Positions 35,332 through 44,013 of a stretch of DNA of 64,000 bases are shown here, piece after piece. Where the stretch lies: contig NZ_JACHOS010000019.1 in the NCBI RefSeq assembly GCF_014199985.1, positions 57,763 through 121,762 of the forward strand. Direction: 5' to 3'. Every line of letters begins with the position of its first letter. The first letter of the stretch is position 1. Source of the stretch: Methylorubrum rhodesianum (lineage in GTDB: Bacteria; Pseudomonadota; Alphaproteobacteria; Rhizobiales; Beijerinckiaceae). Below the pieces are notes generated by a model. It made no database searches. It was not told where the DNA came from and saw only the letters and a list, made by a program, of their open reading frames with translations. The position numbers and the translations under genes were made by a program.

Positions 35332-35945
35332 ACCGCCGCACCCTCCTCGCCGCAGCGCTCGCCACGGTCGCCGCCTCGGGAACGCCGCAGATCGTCCGCG
35401 CCGCCGAGGATCCGGCGGTCGAGCCGATCCGGCGGCTCTACGCCAAGTTCGAGGAAGCGCTGAAGAACGGCGCGGGCGACCTCAAGAGCCGGCTGGCGAT
35501 CGTCGGCGACACCCTCGCCGCGACCTTCGACACGCCGGCCATGGTGCGCACCGCCGTCGGCCCGAAGTGGAAGACCTTCAAGCCCGAGCAGCAGGAGGCG
35601 CTGACGGAAACCTTCGGTCGGTACTTCGTCACGCTCTACGCCAACCGCCTCTCGCAGGCGGCGGGCGGCAAGTTCGACATCAAGCCGCAGAGCGAGGAGC
35701 GCGGCCCCAACCGCGTCGTCTCCACCCGCGTCTCGAACAAGGACGGCGACGAATCGGATGTCGATTACGTCGTCAACGCGAGCAACCGGGTGCAGGACGT
35801 CCTGCTCAACGGCAATGTCAGCGAGGTCGCCTCAATGCGGGCGAGCTTCGCCGATCCACTCAAGGGTGGTGCCGACGGCCTGTTGAAATTCATGCGCGAC
35901 CGCACCGACGGAATGCTCGCCGCCAAAGTCTCGCCCCGAGAGTAG
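35322..35945 (+). CDS. hpnM: Hopanoid biosynthesis-associated protein HpnM (MlaC/Ttg2D-like)
   Basis: Predicted 207-residue periplasmic protein. A Tat-like or Sec signal (LNRRTLLAAALATVAASG, cleavage after VRAA near 25) precedes a Ttg2/MlaC domain: IRRLYAKFEEALKNG, FDTPAMVRTAVG, FKPEQQEALTETFGRYFVTLYANRL and VDYVVNASNRVQDVLLNG. MlaC proteins shuttle phospholipids across the periplasm, so HpnM is a candidate hopanoid or lipid carrier working with HpnN. GTG start with GGAG upstream, overlapping the end of hpnL. Confidence 0.92.
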   Translation: MRLNRRTLLAAALATVAASGTPQIVRAAEDPAVEPIRRLYAKFEEALKNGAGDLKSRLAIVGDTLAATFDTPAMVRTAVGPKWKTFKPEQQEALTETFGRYFVTLYANRLSQAAGGKFDIKPQSEERGPNRVVSTRVSNKDGDESDVDYVVNASNRVQDVLLNGNVSEVASMRASFADPLKGGADGLLKFMRDRTDGMLAAKVSPRE

Positions 35946-36121
35946 GGGCTTAGAAGCGATCCCTCCTGCCGAAGCGCCTTCCCGATTCGGCAGCAACGAG
36001 TCCCTCAGGACGAAGAGGCCCGGAGCCGGCCGCGACCCGGTCGGGTCGGCATCCGGGCCTCGATCCATCCCGAACGCCGCCCGCGGCCCCGACCCCAGAC
36101 AGCAGCGAGCAACGCCGCGCC

Positions 36122-37318
36122 ATGGACCTGAACGAGCTGCCGGCCTGGATCGCGCCCCTGCTTCTGCTGATGGCGCTCGCCGGTTGCGTCTACGCCCTGC
36201 TCGCCGCCTGCCTGGTCGGCCGCTTCGCCGCCCGACCGTCACCCGCTCTGGCACAGGACGCGCCGCGGCCGAGCGTGACGATCCTCAAGCCGCTCTGCGG
36301 CCTCGAGCCGGACCTGTTCGAGAACCTCGAGAGCTTCTGCCGCCAGACTTACGCCGGCCCGCTGCAGGTCGTGTTCGGCGTCCAGAACGCCGCCGACCCG
36401 GCGCTCAGTGTGGTGCAGCGCCTGCGCGAGGCCCATCCGCGCCTTCGGATCGACCTCGTGGTGGATGCGAGCCAACACGGCTCGAACCGCAAGGTCTCCA
36501 ACCTCATCAACATGTCGGAGCGGATCGCCCACGAAGTCGTGGTGCTGGCCGACAGCGACATGTCGGTGAAGCCGGACTATCTGGAGCGCGTCGTCGCCGC
36601 CCTGTCGCAGCCGAACGTCGCCGGGGTGACCTGCCTCTACCACGGCGTGCCGGGTGAGCGCGGCCTCTGCGCCCAGCTCGCGGCGCTCGCCATCGACGTG
36701 CAGTTCGTGCCCAACGTCATCCTCGGCACCACCTTCGATCTGGCCCGGCCCTGCTTCGGCTCGACCATCGCGATGACGGCCGAGTCGCTCGCCCGCATCG
36801 GCGGCTTCCGCGCCTTCAAGGACGATCTCGCCGACGACTACGCCATCGGCGAGGCCCTGCGCGCCGAGGGCGGCACGGTGGCGATCCCCGCCCTCACCAT
36901 CGGGCATGCCTGCGTCGATACCGAGCTGTCCGGCCTGTGGCGGCACGAGCTGCGCTGGAACCGCACCATCCGCAACGTCGATCCCAAGGGCTATGCCGGC
37001 TCGGTCGTCACCCACGCCTTCCCGCTGGCCCTGCTGGCCGCGCTGATGCCCGGTGCCGGCTCCGGCGCGCTGGCCGTCGCCGCCCTGGCGCTCGCCTGCC
37101 GCATCCTGCTGTGCCTTCGCATCGAGCGGGCCTTCGGGCTCGCCCCCCACGCCTACTGGCTGTTGCCGATTCGTGACATGCTGTCCTTCATCAACTTCAC
37201 CTGGAGCTTCGTCTCGGGTGCGGTGACATGGAAAGGTCACGATTACCGTGTGGTTGCGGACGGTACGCTGATTCCGGAGCACGGCCTCGGTCGCGAGTCG
37301 CGCGCCACCTCGGTCTGA
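36122..37318 (+). CDS. hpnI: Hopanoid glycosyltransferase HpnI
   Basis: Predicted 398-residue membrane glycosyltransferase that adds N-acetylglucosamine to bacteriohopanetetrol. Helix at 10-35; GT-A domain with PSVTILKPLCGLEPDLFENLESF, the metal site VVLADSDMSV (about residue 140), CLYHGVPGERG, and the acceptor/catalytic DDLADDYAIGEALR and HELRWNRTIR (Q/RxxRW-like) motifs as in ceramide glucosyltransferase relatives; C-terminal helices follow. It sits 176 bases after hpnM and 52 bases before the preferred hpnJ start. Confidence 0.94.
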   Translation: MDLNELPAWIAPLLLLMALAGCVYALLAACLVGRFAARPSPALAQDAPRPSVTILKPLCGLEPDLFENLESFCRQTYAGPLQVVFGVQNAADPALSVVQRLREAHPRLRIDLVVDASQHGSNRKVSNLINMSERIAHEVVVLADSDMSVKPDYLERVVAALSQPNVAGVTCLYHGVPGERGLCAQLAALAIDVQFVPNVILGTTFDLARPCFGSTIAMTAESLARIGGFRAFKDDLADDYAIGEALRAEGGTVAIPALTIGHACVDTELSGLWRHELRWNRTIRNVDPKGYAGSVVTHAFPLALLAALMPGAGSGALAVAALALACRILLCLRIERAFGLAPHAYWLLPIRDMLSFINFTWSFVSGAVTWKGHDYRVVADGTLIPEHGLGRESRATSV

Positions 37319-37370
37319 ACTCTCAAAACCTCACATGAATACTGTCCCGAGCCTTGAGGCCTTGAACCCC

Positions 37371-38795
37371 ATGCGCACGCTCTTCCTGCAGGCCCCCACC
37401 TTCGACGGCTTCGACGGCGGCGCCGGCTCGCGCTACCAGGCCAAGCGCGAGATCAAGTCGTTCTGGTATCCGACCTGGCTGGCCCAGCCGGCGGCGCTGG
37501 TGCCGAACTCGAAGCTGATCGACGCGCCGCCCCACAACATCAAGCTCGACGAGATCGTGGCCCAGGCCAACGACTTCGACCTCGTGGTGCTCCACACCTC
37601 GGTCCCGTCCTTCAAGTCCGACGTGAAGACCGTCGAGGCCCTCAAGGCCGCCAACCCCCGCCTGATCGCCGGCCTGATCGGCGCCAAGGTCGCCGTGGAC
37701 GCCGCCGGCGCCATGGCCCAGGCCCCCTGCATCGATTTCTGCGCCCGCAACGAGTTCGACTTCACCGTCAAGGAAGTCGCCGAGGGCGTGCCGATGTCGG
37801 AGATCAAGGGTCTGTCCTATCGTGACGCCAACGGCGTCGTGGTCCACAACGAGGACCGCGAGATCATGACGGACATGGACCAGCTGCCCTTCGTCACGAG
37901 CGTGTACAAGCGCGATCTCGAGATGGAGAAGTACTTCATCGGGTACCTGAAGCACCCCTACATCTCTTTCTATTCCGGCCGCGGCTGCAAGAGCCGCTGC
38001 ACCTTCTGCCTGTGGCCGCAGACCGTCGGCGGGCATACCTACCGCACCCGTTCGGTCGCCCACGTGATCGAAGAGATCAAGTACTGCATGAAGGAATTCC
38101 CTCAGACGAAGGAATTCTTCTTCGACGACGACACCTTCACCGACAACCTGCCCCGCGCCGAAGAGATCGCCCGCGAACTCGGCAGGCTCGGCGTGACGTG
38201 GTCGTGCAACGCCAAGGCCAACGTGCCCCGCGAGACCCTTAAAGTCCTCAAGGAGAACGGCCTGCGCCTTCTGCTGGTCGGCTACGAGTCCGGCAACCAG
38301 AAGATCCTCAACAACATCAAGAAGGGCATGCGCGTCGAAGTCGCGGAAAAATTCACCAAGGACTGCCACGACCTCGGCATCGCCATCCACGGCACCTTCA
38401 TCGTCGGCCTGCCCGGCGAGACCAAGGAGACGATCCAGGAGACGATCGCGTTTGCCAAGCGCATCAACCCGCACACGATCCAGGTCTCGCTGGCCGCGCC
38501 CTATCCGGGCACCTTCCTCTACAAGCAGGCGGTGGAGAACGGCTGGCTCGACGTCGAGAACGCCGAGCTCGTCGACGAGAACGGCGTGCAGATCGCCCCG
38601 CTCCACTACCCGCACCTGTCGCACTCGGAGATCTTCTCCGCGGTGGAGGAGTTCTACCGGAAGTTCTACTTCCGCGCCCCGAAGATCGCCTCGATCGTCA
38701 ACGAGATGGTCCGCTCGCCCGAGATGATGAAGCGCCGTCTGCGCGAGGGCGTCGAGTTCTGGCACTTCCTGCGGGACCGCAAGGCCGCCGCGTAA
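37371..38795 (+). CDS. hpnJ: Hopanoid radical SAM enzyme HpnJ (cyclitol ring contraction)
   Basis: Predicted 474-residue radical SAM protein converting the glucosamine headgroup of glucosaminyl-bacteriohopanetetrol to the five-membered amino-cyclitol. An N-terminal region with the B12-binding-like layout (TLFLQAPTFDGFDGGAGSRY; VVLHTSVPSFKSD) precedes the radical SAM domain with the 4Fe-4S site CKSRCTFC (about residue 210), the FDDDTF motif and LLVGYESGNQKILNNI. An ATG at 37335 is in frame, but family similarity starts at MRTLFLQAP, so 37371 is preferred. A perfect palindromic terminator-like structure follows. Confidence 0.95.
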   Translation: MRTLFLQAPTFDGFDGGAGSRYQAKREIKSFWYPTWLAQPAALVPNSKLIDAPPHNIKLDEIVAQANDFDLVVLHTSVPSFKSDVKTVEALKAANPRLIAGLIGAKVAVDAAGAMAQAPCIDFCARNEFDFTVKEVAEGVPMSEIKGLSYRDANGVVVHNEDREIMTDMDQLPFVTSVYKRDLEMEKYFIGYLKHPYISFYSGRGCKSRCTFCLWPQTVGGHTYRTRSVAHVIEEIKYCMKEFPQTKEFFFDDDTFTDNLPRAEEIARELGRLGVTWSCNAKANVPRETLKVLKENGLRLLLVGYESGNQKILNNIKKGMRVEVAEKFTKDCHDLGIAIHGTFIVGLPGETKETIQETIAFAKRINPHTIQVSLAAPYPGTFLYKQAVENGWLDVENAELVDENGVQIAPLHYPHLSHSEIFSAVEEFYRKFYFRAPKIASIVNEMVRSPEMMKRRLREGVEFWHFLRDRKAAA

Positions 38796-38817
38796 CGCCG
38801 ACCATCGGCATCGAGTG

Positions 38818-38853
38818 CAGGAATGGCCGGGCCCCGGGGCCCGGCCATTCCTG
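38818..38853 (+). terminator. Perfect 36-base palindrome after hpnJ
   Basis: Two exactly complementary 18-base halves (left half begins CAGGAATGGCCGGG) with no unpaired loop lie 22 bases after the hpnJ stop, followed by a weak TGTTTC. Position suggests termination or mRNA 3'-end protection, separating hpnJ from hpnK. Confidence 0.7.
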
Positions 38854-38908
38854 TTTCAGGGCTCCGCGCCTGACCCGCGAGGGGCCTCGCCCTCGCGACA
38901 CCCGAGAC

Positions 38909-39763
38909 ATGGGGCAGAGCTTGAAGCGACTGGTCGTCACCGCCGACGATTTCGGCCTGAGCCGCGCGGTCAACGAGGCCGTCGAGCAGGCGCATCGGGA
39001 CGGCATCCTCACCGCCGCCAGCCTGATGGTCTCGGCGCCCGACGCCGCCGACGCCGTCGAGCGCGCACGTCGCGTGCCGTCCTTGCGGGTTGGGCTGCAC
39101 CTCGTTCTGGTCGAGGCTTGGCCGACGCTGCCCGCCGCTCAATTGCCGGATCTCACCGACGCGCAAGGTCTGATGCGGCGCGACATGGAGCGGCTCGGCC
39201 TCGATCTCGCGCTGAAGGCGAGCGCCCGGCGCCAGCTCGCCGCCGAGATCCGAGCCCAGTTCGAGGCGTTCCGCGCGACCGGCCTCCCCCTCGACCACGT
39301 CAACGCCCACAAGCACTTTCACATTCACCCGCTGATCGCCGGCATGGTGCTGCGGATCGGCCGTGAGTACGGAATGCGGGCGCTTCGGGTCCCGCGCGAG
39401 CCGCGCGACCTGCTGCGCCGCGCCGAGCCCGGCTTCGAGCCCAGGCCCGCCCTCGACACCGCCCCCTGGGCCGCCCTCCTCGCCGTCCGCGCGCGCCAGG
39501 CCGGCCTGCTGATCCCGACCCGGACACTGGGCCTCGCATGGTCGGGGGCCATGACTCCGGAGCGCGTCACCGCCCTGCTGCGCCATCTGCCGGACGGGTT
39601 GACCGAGCTCTACACCCATCCTGCGACAGCGGGCGGTTTCCCCGGCGAAGCGCCCGGCTACCTGTACGCGGCCGAGCGGGACGCACTGGTCGCACCGCAG
39701 GCGCGGCAGGCCGCCGACCGGAGCGGGGCGGCGCGGGGCGGATTCTCGGATTTCCTCTCCTGA
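38909..39763 (+). CDS. hpnK: Hopanoid deacetylase HpnK (YdjC/ChbG family)
   Basis: Predicted 284-residue metal-dependent carbohydrate deacetylase removing the acetyl group from GlcNAc-bacteriohopanetetrol made by HpnI. The YdjC-family metal-binding residues are present: Asp-Asp in VVTADDFGLS (about residue 13), His in VGLHLVL (about residue 64) and the His cluster HVNAHKHFHIHPLIAG (about 130). TELYTHPA near 233 gives another family His. ATG start; weak ribosome-binding site. Separated from hpnJ by 113 bases containing the palindrome, so it may have lower or separate expression. Confidence 0.93.
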   Translation: MGQSLKRLVVTADDFGLSRAVNEAVEQAHRDGILTAASLMVSAPDAADAVERARRVPSLRVGLHLVLVEAWPTLPAAQLPDLTDAQGLMRRDMERLGLDLALKASARRQLAAEIRAQFEAFRATGLPLDHVNAHKHFHIHPLIAGMVLRIGREYGMRALRVPREPRDLLRRAEPGFEPRPALDTAPWAALLAVRARQAGLLIPTRTLGLAWSGAMTPERVTALLRHLPDGLTELYTHPATAGGFPGEAPGYLYAAERDALVAPQARQAADRSGAARGGFSDFLS

Positions 39764-39945
39764 GCCTCTTCGCGGCGGGATGCCCCCGGCTTAGCCGCGC
39801 GAGAACCTGCATGACGGCCTCGCGCGTCGTCCGCAGACGGTCCGGCAGACGGTGCGATCGGACCCGATCCATCATGCCGGGGCCGATGCGGCTGCGGATC
39901 GCACGCTGATCGAAATCAACGCCGGGCGAGGCGTCGAAGGGCATG

Positions 39946-39973
39946 TTCCGAAGGGAGACGATTCCGAAGGGAG
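39946..39973. repeat. Two direct copies of TTCCGAAGGGAG upstream of a frameshifted gene
   Basis: Exact 12-base copies at 39946-39957 and 39962-39973, spaced 16 bases start to start, about 75-100 bases before the ATG at 40047. Could be a regulator half-site pair or a chance duplication. Confidence 0.35.
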
Positions 39974-40046
39974 CCGTCGCTCGAACTCCGCCTGCAATCG
40001 ACCGGACGGAGGCCGGCCGCTCCCCATCCGAGAGGCACGCAGATCC

Positions 40047-40560
40047 ATGAGACGACGCGTCACCCTCAAGGGGCTCGGTATCGCGGCGGGCTTGGCCGGC
40101 GCCCTGGCCGGCACCCCCGCCTCGTCCGCCGGGCTCGATTGCGGCCCGCCGCCGGCACCGCACCCGGAAGCCGATGCCGTCCTGACGCAGGCGATCGTTT
40201 CGCCGCAACTCGACACGAATGCCGGCACGGCGTTCGCTTCCGCCGTCCGGCGTCTCAGGAGCGAGGGCGTGCCGCGCGGTCATCGTCGATCACGCGGTGG
40301 CCGCCTATTGCCCGCTGGTCGCCCGCGACGGGAGCCTGACACTCGATCGCCAGCGCGAGGCGGTCCGCCGCTTCGCCTCCACCCTGACGAGCCTCGTCTA
40401 CGATCCCCCCGATCCGACGCAGGGCGAGACCGCGTTCATCCTCAGCCTGCCGGTCAAGCCGGCGCTGTCGCTGCAGATCGATGCCGCCGCGGCCAAGGCG
40501 GGCAAGACCCGCGACGCCTGGATCCTGGAGGCGATCCAGGCCCGATTGGCGGGCGACTGA
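40047..40560 (+). pseudogene. Hypothetical exported protein interrupted by an apparent +1 frameshift
   Basis: The frame from ATG 40047 begins MRRRVTLKGLGIAAGLAGAL, a Tat-like signal with a cleavage site near TPASSAG, and reads sensibly to about 40264. Good coding then continues in the next frame (AVIVDHAVAAYCPLVARDG, ending at 40560). Removing one G from the GGG run at 40265-40267 joins them as VRRLRSEACRAVIVDH and gives one 170-residue protein. Not recognised; the C-terminus has an AAAAKAGKTRDAWILEAIQ segment resembling ribbon-helix-helix/CopG-type ends. Either a real pseudogene or a homopolymer error. Confidence 0.6.
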
Positions 40561-40576
40561 GCCCCCGGAGCGGGGG

Positions 40577-43225
40577 CTACTTCACCGCAGCGGGCTCGCG
40601 GACGACCTCGCCCGGCGGGCGGGCGGCTTCGGTGCCCTCGGGGCGATCCGCATCCGGCTGCTTCGGCGGCGGCCCGAGGAAGGCCGGCACCACGAAGAAC
40701 GCCGCGATCAGCGTGAAGAACAGCGACAGGGCGAGCAACTCGCCCATGCTCGCCGTGCCCGGATGGCTCGACAGAATCAGCGAACCGAAGGCCGTTCCGG
40801 TGGTCATCGCCGAGAAGAAGATCGCCCGCGTCAGGCTGGAGGCCAGCATGTCGACGACGCCGGCGCGCCACGCGATGACGTAGTAGATGTGGAAGGCCAC
40901 GCCCACCGCCAGCATCAGCGGCAGCGCGATGATGTTGGCGAAGTTCAGCGGCATGCCGATGACCTTGAGCGCCATCAGGGTCCACAGCGTCGCCAGCACC
41001 AGCGGGCCCAGGGTCATCGCCACGTCCCAGGGTTTGCGCAGCGCGACCGAGAGCAGGATGAAGATCAGCGCCAGCGCCGTCAGGCCCGCCTGAACGAAGG
41101 CGCCCAGGATGGTGTAGCTCGACTCCGTCGTGGCCACCGGCGCGCCGGTGGCGTGCGGATCGATTGTCTGCACCTCCTTGGCGAAGCGGCGCAGCACCTC
41201 GTCGTTGTTCGAATCGCCCTTCGGATGCACCTCGATGCGGGCACGGCCGTCGCTCGTCACCCACTCGGCCTTGAGGGGCTTGGGCAGGTTGTCGAGGGTG
41301 ATCTTCTTCGGATCGAGCAGCCCGGACAGGCGGCTCATCAGCGTCTTCAGGTCGGTGGTGAGCGCGACGCTGGCCGCCTCGCGCTTCTCCGCCGGGGCGG
41401 CGGCGAGGGTATCGAGGGTGCCCGACAGGCGATCCGCCGCCTTGGCGCCCGCCGAATCGCCGTTGGCGATGGTCTTCAGGGCTGCGGCCGTGTCCTTGAG
41501 CGCCTTGACGTTCTCGGCATCCGTCGGCGGCGGCGGCTTGCGGGCCGGGTTGAGGGCGGGGGCGAGGAGCTGCGCCGTCTCCTGGATGGTGGCGAGCTTC
41601 TGGTCCTGATCGCGGGGCACGAAGGTGTCGATCGAGATCACCTTGGCGACCGCGTCGAGCCCCTCTAGGCGCTTGGTCAGCTCGGGAACCGCATCGACGT
41701 TCGGAGCCAGCACGTCGATCGAGTTGGGGCTGGTGGCCGGGTCCTTGATCAGGTCGAGATAGGTCGCGATCGATTCCACCTTCGGGCTGCGAAGATGCAT
41801 CGGGTTGGAGTCGAACGGCAGCTTCAGCAGCAGCGGGATGCCGGCCACCGTGATCAGGCCGACGAAGATCAGCACCCATTTGCGGTGCTCGATGATCCAG
41901 TGATCGACGCCCGCCATCCACGTCGTTTCGACCGCCCGCTTCTCGCCGCGGGGGTTGAACACCGCGATCAGGGCCGGAAGCAGGGTAAGGGAGAACAGGT
42001 AGGCCACGATCATGCCGACGCCGGCGATGAGGCCGAGCTCGGACACGCCGCGGAACTTCGTCGGCAGGAACGCGAAGAAGCCGGCGAGCAGCGAGACCGC
42101 CGCCAGGGTCAGCGACCAGCCGACGCCCCGCGCCGCGCCGCGCAAGGCGGCCTCGACATTGCCGAGCTCGTACCGGTCGGCGCGGTAGCGCACGGCGAAC
42201 TGGATGCCGAAATCGATGCCGAGGCCCACGAACAGGGCGGCGAAGGCCACCGAGATCGGGTTCAGCTCGCCCACCATGAGGAGCCCCAGCGCCGCCGTGA
42301 CGACGAGGCCCGAGAAGGTGGTGATCAGCACCGCCACGACGAGCGGACCGGAGCGCAGGGCCAGCCACAGGAACAGGACGATGGCGGCGGTCGTCAGCGA
42401 GTAGTTCAGGAAGGCGTCGTCGGCGAGGGTGGCGAACTCGTCGTCGGCCACCGCCACCGGACCGGTCAAGCGGATGCGCAGACCGTGGGCGGCGTCGATG
42501 TTCTGCTCGGCGGCGACCCGCCGGATCAGCTTGGTCGCCTCGCGGCCCGGTTCCAGGGCGTTGTAGTCGAGCACCGGCTGGATCATCACGAACTTGCGCG
42601 TGTCCGTGGTCTCGCTGCGCCCGCCCGCGAGCAGGGTCTGCCACGACATGCGCGCGCGCTGGCCGTCGAGCACCTTGCGCAGGGTGTCGTCGATCTGCGT
42701 CATCGGCTGCGCGAGATCTTCGAGCTTGGCGTCGCCGCTCTTCACGCCCTTCACGCCGAGACTGAGCACCCGCATCACGCCGCGCAGCGACGGGTCGGCG
42801 GCGAGCGGCCCGAGGAGACCCTGCTGCTCGATCAGGCGCTGGGTCGTCTGCTCCAGCTCCTCCTGCGACATCAGCAGGAGGCCGTTGCGGTCGAAGAACG
42901 GCCCGCCGTCGGGCCGGTAGACGGTCTCGATCTCGGAGCGGTGCGATTTGAGGGCCTCGGCGAAGCGCACGGCCGCCTCCTCGGCGATCTCCGGCGTCTG
43001 CCCGTCGATGACGGCGGCGACGAGGTTCGTGCGCTGCGGGAACGCTTTCTCGAAGGCGATCTCGTCCTGGCGCCAGGGAACGCTCGGCTCGATCAGCCGC
43101 TCGACATCGGTGTTGATGCGGAACAGGTGGGCGGCAGCGCCCGCGCCAGCGACCGTGAGGAGCGCCGCGGCCACCAGTACCAGCCAGCGGCGCCTGACGG
43201 AAAACGCGACGAGACGTTCGATCAC
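40577..43225 (-). CDS. hpnN: Hopanoid transporter HpnN (RND/MMPL family)
   Basis: Predicted 882-residue inner-membrane transporter of the RND superfamily needed in related bacteria to move hopanoids to the outer membrane. Layout: helix 1 (about 15-35), a periplasmic domain (35-270), helices 2-6 (270-400) with ISVAFAALFVGLGIDFGIQFAVRYR, a cytoplasmic loop, helix 7 near 445, a second periplasmic domain and helices 8-12 at the end (LPLMLAVGVAFHIYYVIAWR). GTG start with CAGGG upstream. It is convergent with the frameshifted gene (16-base gap) and divergent from hpnH across a 788-base gap. Confidence 0.94.
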   Translation of the reverse strand: MIERLVAFSVRRRWLVLVAAALLTVAGAGAAAHLFRINTDVERLIEPSVPWRQDEIAFEKAFPQRTNLVAAVIDGQTPEIAEEAAVRFAEALKSHRSEIETVYRPDGGPFFDRNGLLLMSQEELEQTTQRLIEQQGLLGPLAADPSLRGVMRVLSLGVKGVKSGDAKLEDLAQPMTQIDDTLRKVLDGQRARMSWQTLLAGGRSETTDTRKFVMIQPVLDYNALEPGREATKLIRRVAAEQNIDAAHGLRIRLTGPVAVADDEFATLADDAFLNYSLTTAAIVLFLWLALRSGPLVVAVLITTFSGLVVTAALGLLMVGELNPISVAFAALFVGLGIDFGIQFAVRYRADRYELGNVEAALRGAARGVGWSLTLAAVSLLAGFFAFLPTKFRGVSELGLIAGVGMIVAYLFSLTLLPALIAVFNPRGEKRAVETTWMAGVDHWIIEHRKWVLIFVGLITVAGIPLLLKLPFDSNPMHLRSPKVESIATYLDLIKDPATSPNSIDVLAPNVDAVPELTKRLEGLDAVAKVISIDTFVPRDQDQKLATIQETAQLLAPALNPARKPPPPTDAENVKALKDTAAALKTIANGDSAGAKAADRLSGTLDTLAAAPAEKREAASVALTTDLKTLMSRLSGLLDPKKITLDNLPKPLKAEWVTSDGRARIEVHPKGDSNNDEVLRRFAKEVQTIDPHATGAPVATTESSYTILGAFVQAGLTALALIFILLSVALRKPWDVAMTLGPLVLATLWTLMALKVIGMPLNFANIIALPLMLAVGVAFHIYYVIAWRAGVVDMLASSLTRAIFFSAMTTGTAFGSLILSSHPGTASMGELLALSLFFTLIAAFFVVPAFLGPPPKQPDADRPEGTEAARPPGEVVREPAAVK

Positions 43226-44013
43226 GTAAAACCCTGCCTGCCTAACGATCCGGCCTGTCCCCGCGTGACGACGGGCCGGGACGTCCTGTCCCGTCCTTCA
43301 CCCGCGACACAGGACGCGGCGTCCTCAGCAGGCGGCGACGCGCCGAATCGATCCTCGTCATGACCCGCGGGACGTGACCCTCGCGAGCAAGAAACCCGGA
43401 TGGGACGCCGTCGGTCGGCAGCCCCTTGTCCAGCGGACACCGGATGCGCGGGGAGACGCGAACAGACTCCACGCCGATCATCCGTGTCGTTGGCGCGCTA
43501 CCTACTTGTCCCGGCGAGGGAATGCAACGCGCCCCGGCAAACCGGCCCACTCCGGCGACGATCGTGCGATTGCGCACTGCAACCCGATTGCGCGGGGATA
43601 TCGCTTCGCACAAGCGTGCCGGCGGATATCGTCTCGAGGCGACGCTCTGACGACGGGTCAGGCCAGGCGGCAACGGGTCGTAGGGCAAACGAGTCCTGGG
43701 AAACCGGCACGGACCGTGCACGAGAAATCGTGAACTCGTTCCGTCCCCTGCGGTTTGCCCTGTACGGGAAAAGGTCAAAAATCCGCCGCAGAAGGCGGAA
43801 ATCAGGAGATCATTCCGTTCCGGATCGCACGATCGCCGGCTTCCTCCCAGAGGCCGGCAGCCGGCTGCGACACCGGCACGACACACTCCCTCGAAATCGC
43901 GCCTGACAAGCGCCCTCTCGGAACGGTTCCAGCCTAATGCGCTGGAATTTCTGTCCTTCTCACGCTAAGCAGCCCGGCTAAGTCCGGAACCACAGCATCT
44001 AAGGAGCCGCGTC
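43226..44013. other. 788-base intergenic region between hpnN and hpnH
   Basis: Divergent spacer with no convincing gene: the open frames on both strands are rich in Arg/Pro/Ser and lack third-position G+C bias and ribosome-binding sites. It must hold the promoters of hpnN and hpnH; AAGGAG before the hpnH TTG is at about 44001. The stretch 43500-43980 is less G+C-rich than nearby genes. A small RNA or long leader is possible but nothing specific was recognised. Confidence 0.6.

Noticed and set aside
37319..37370. Cobalamin riboswitch before the B12-type radical SAM gene hpnJ
   Set aside because: Only 52 bases separate hpnI from the hpnJ start; no room for or trace of the cobalamin-box core.
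43242..43886. 214-codon minus-strand frame in the hpnN-hpnH gap
   Set aside because: Arg/Pro/Ser-rich, no third-position G+C bias, no ribosome-binding site and no recognisable domain.
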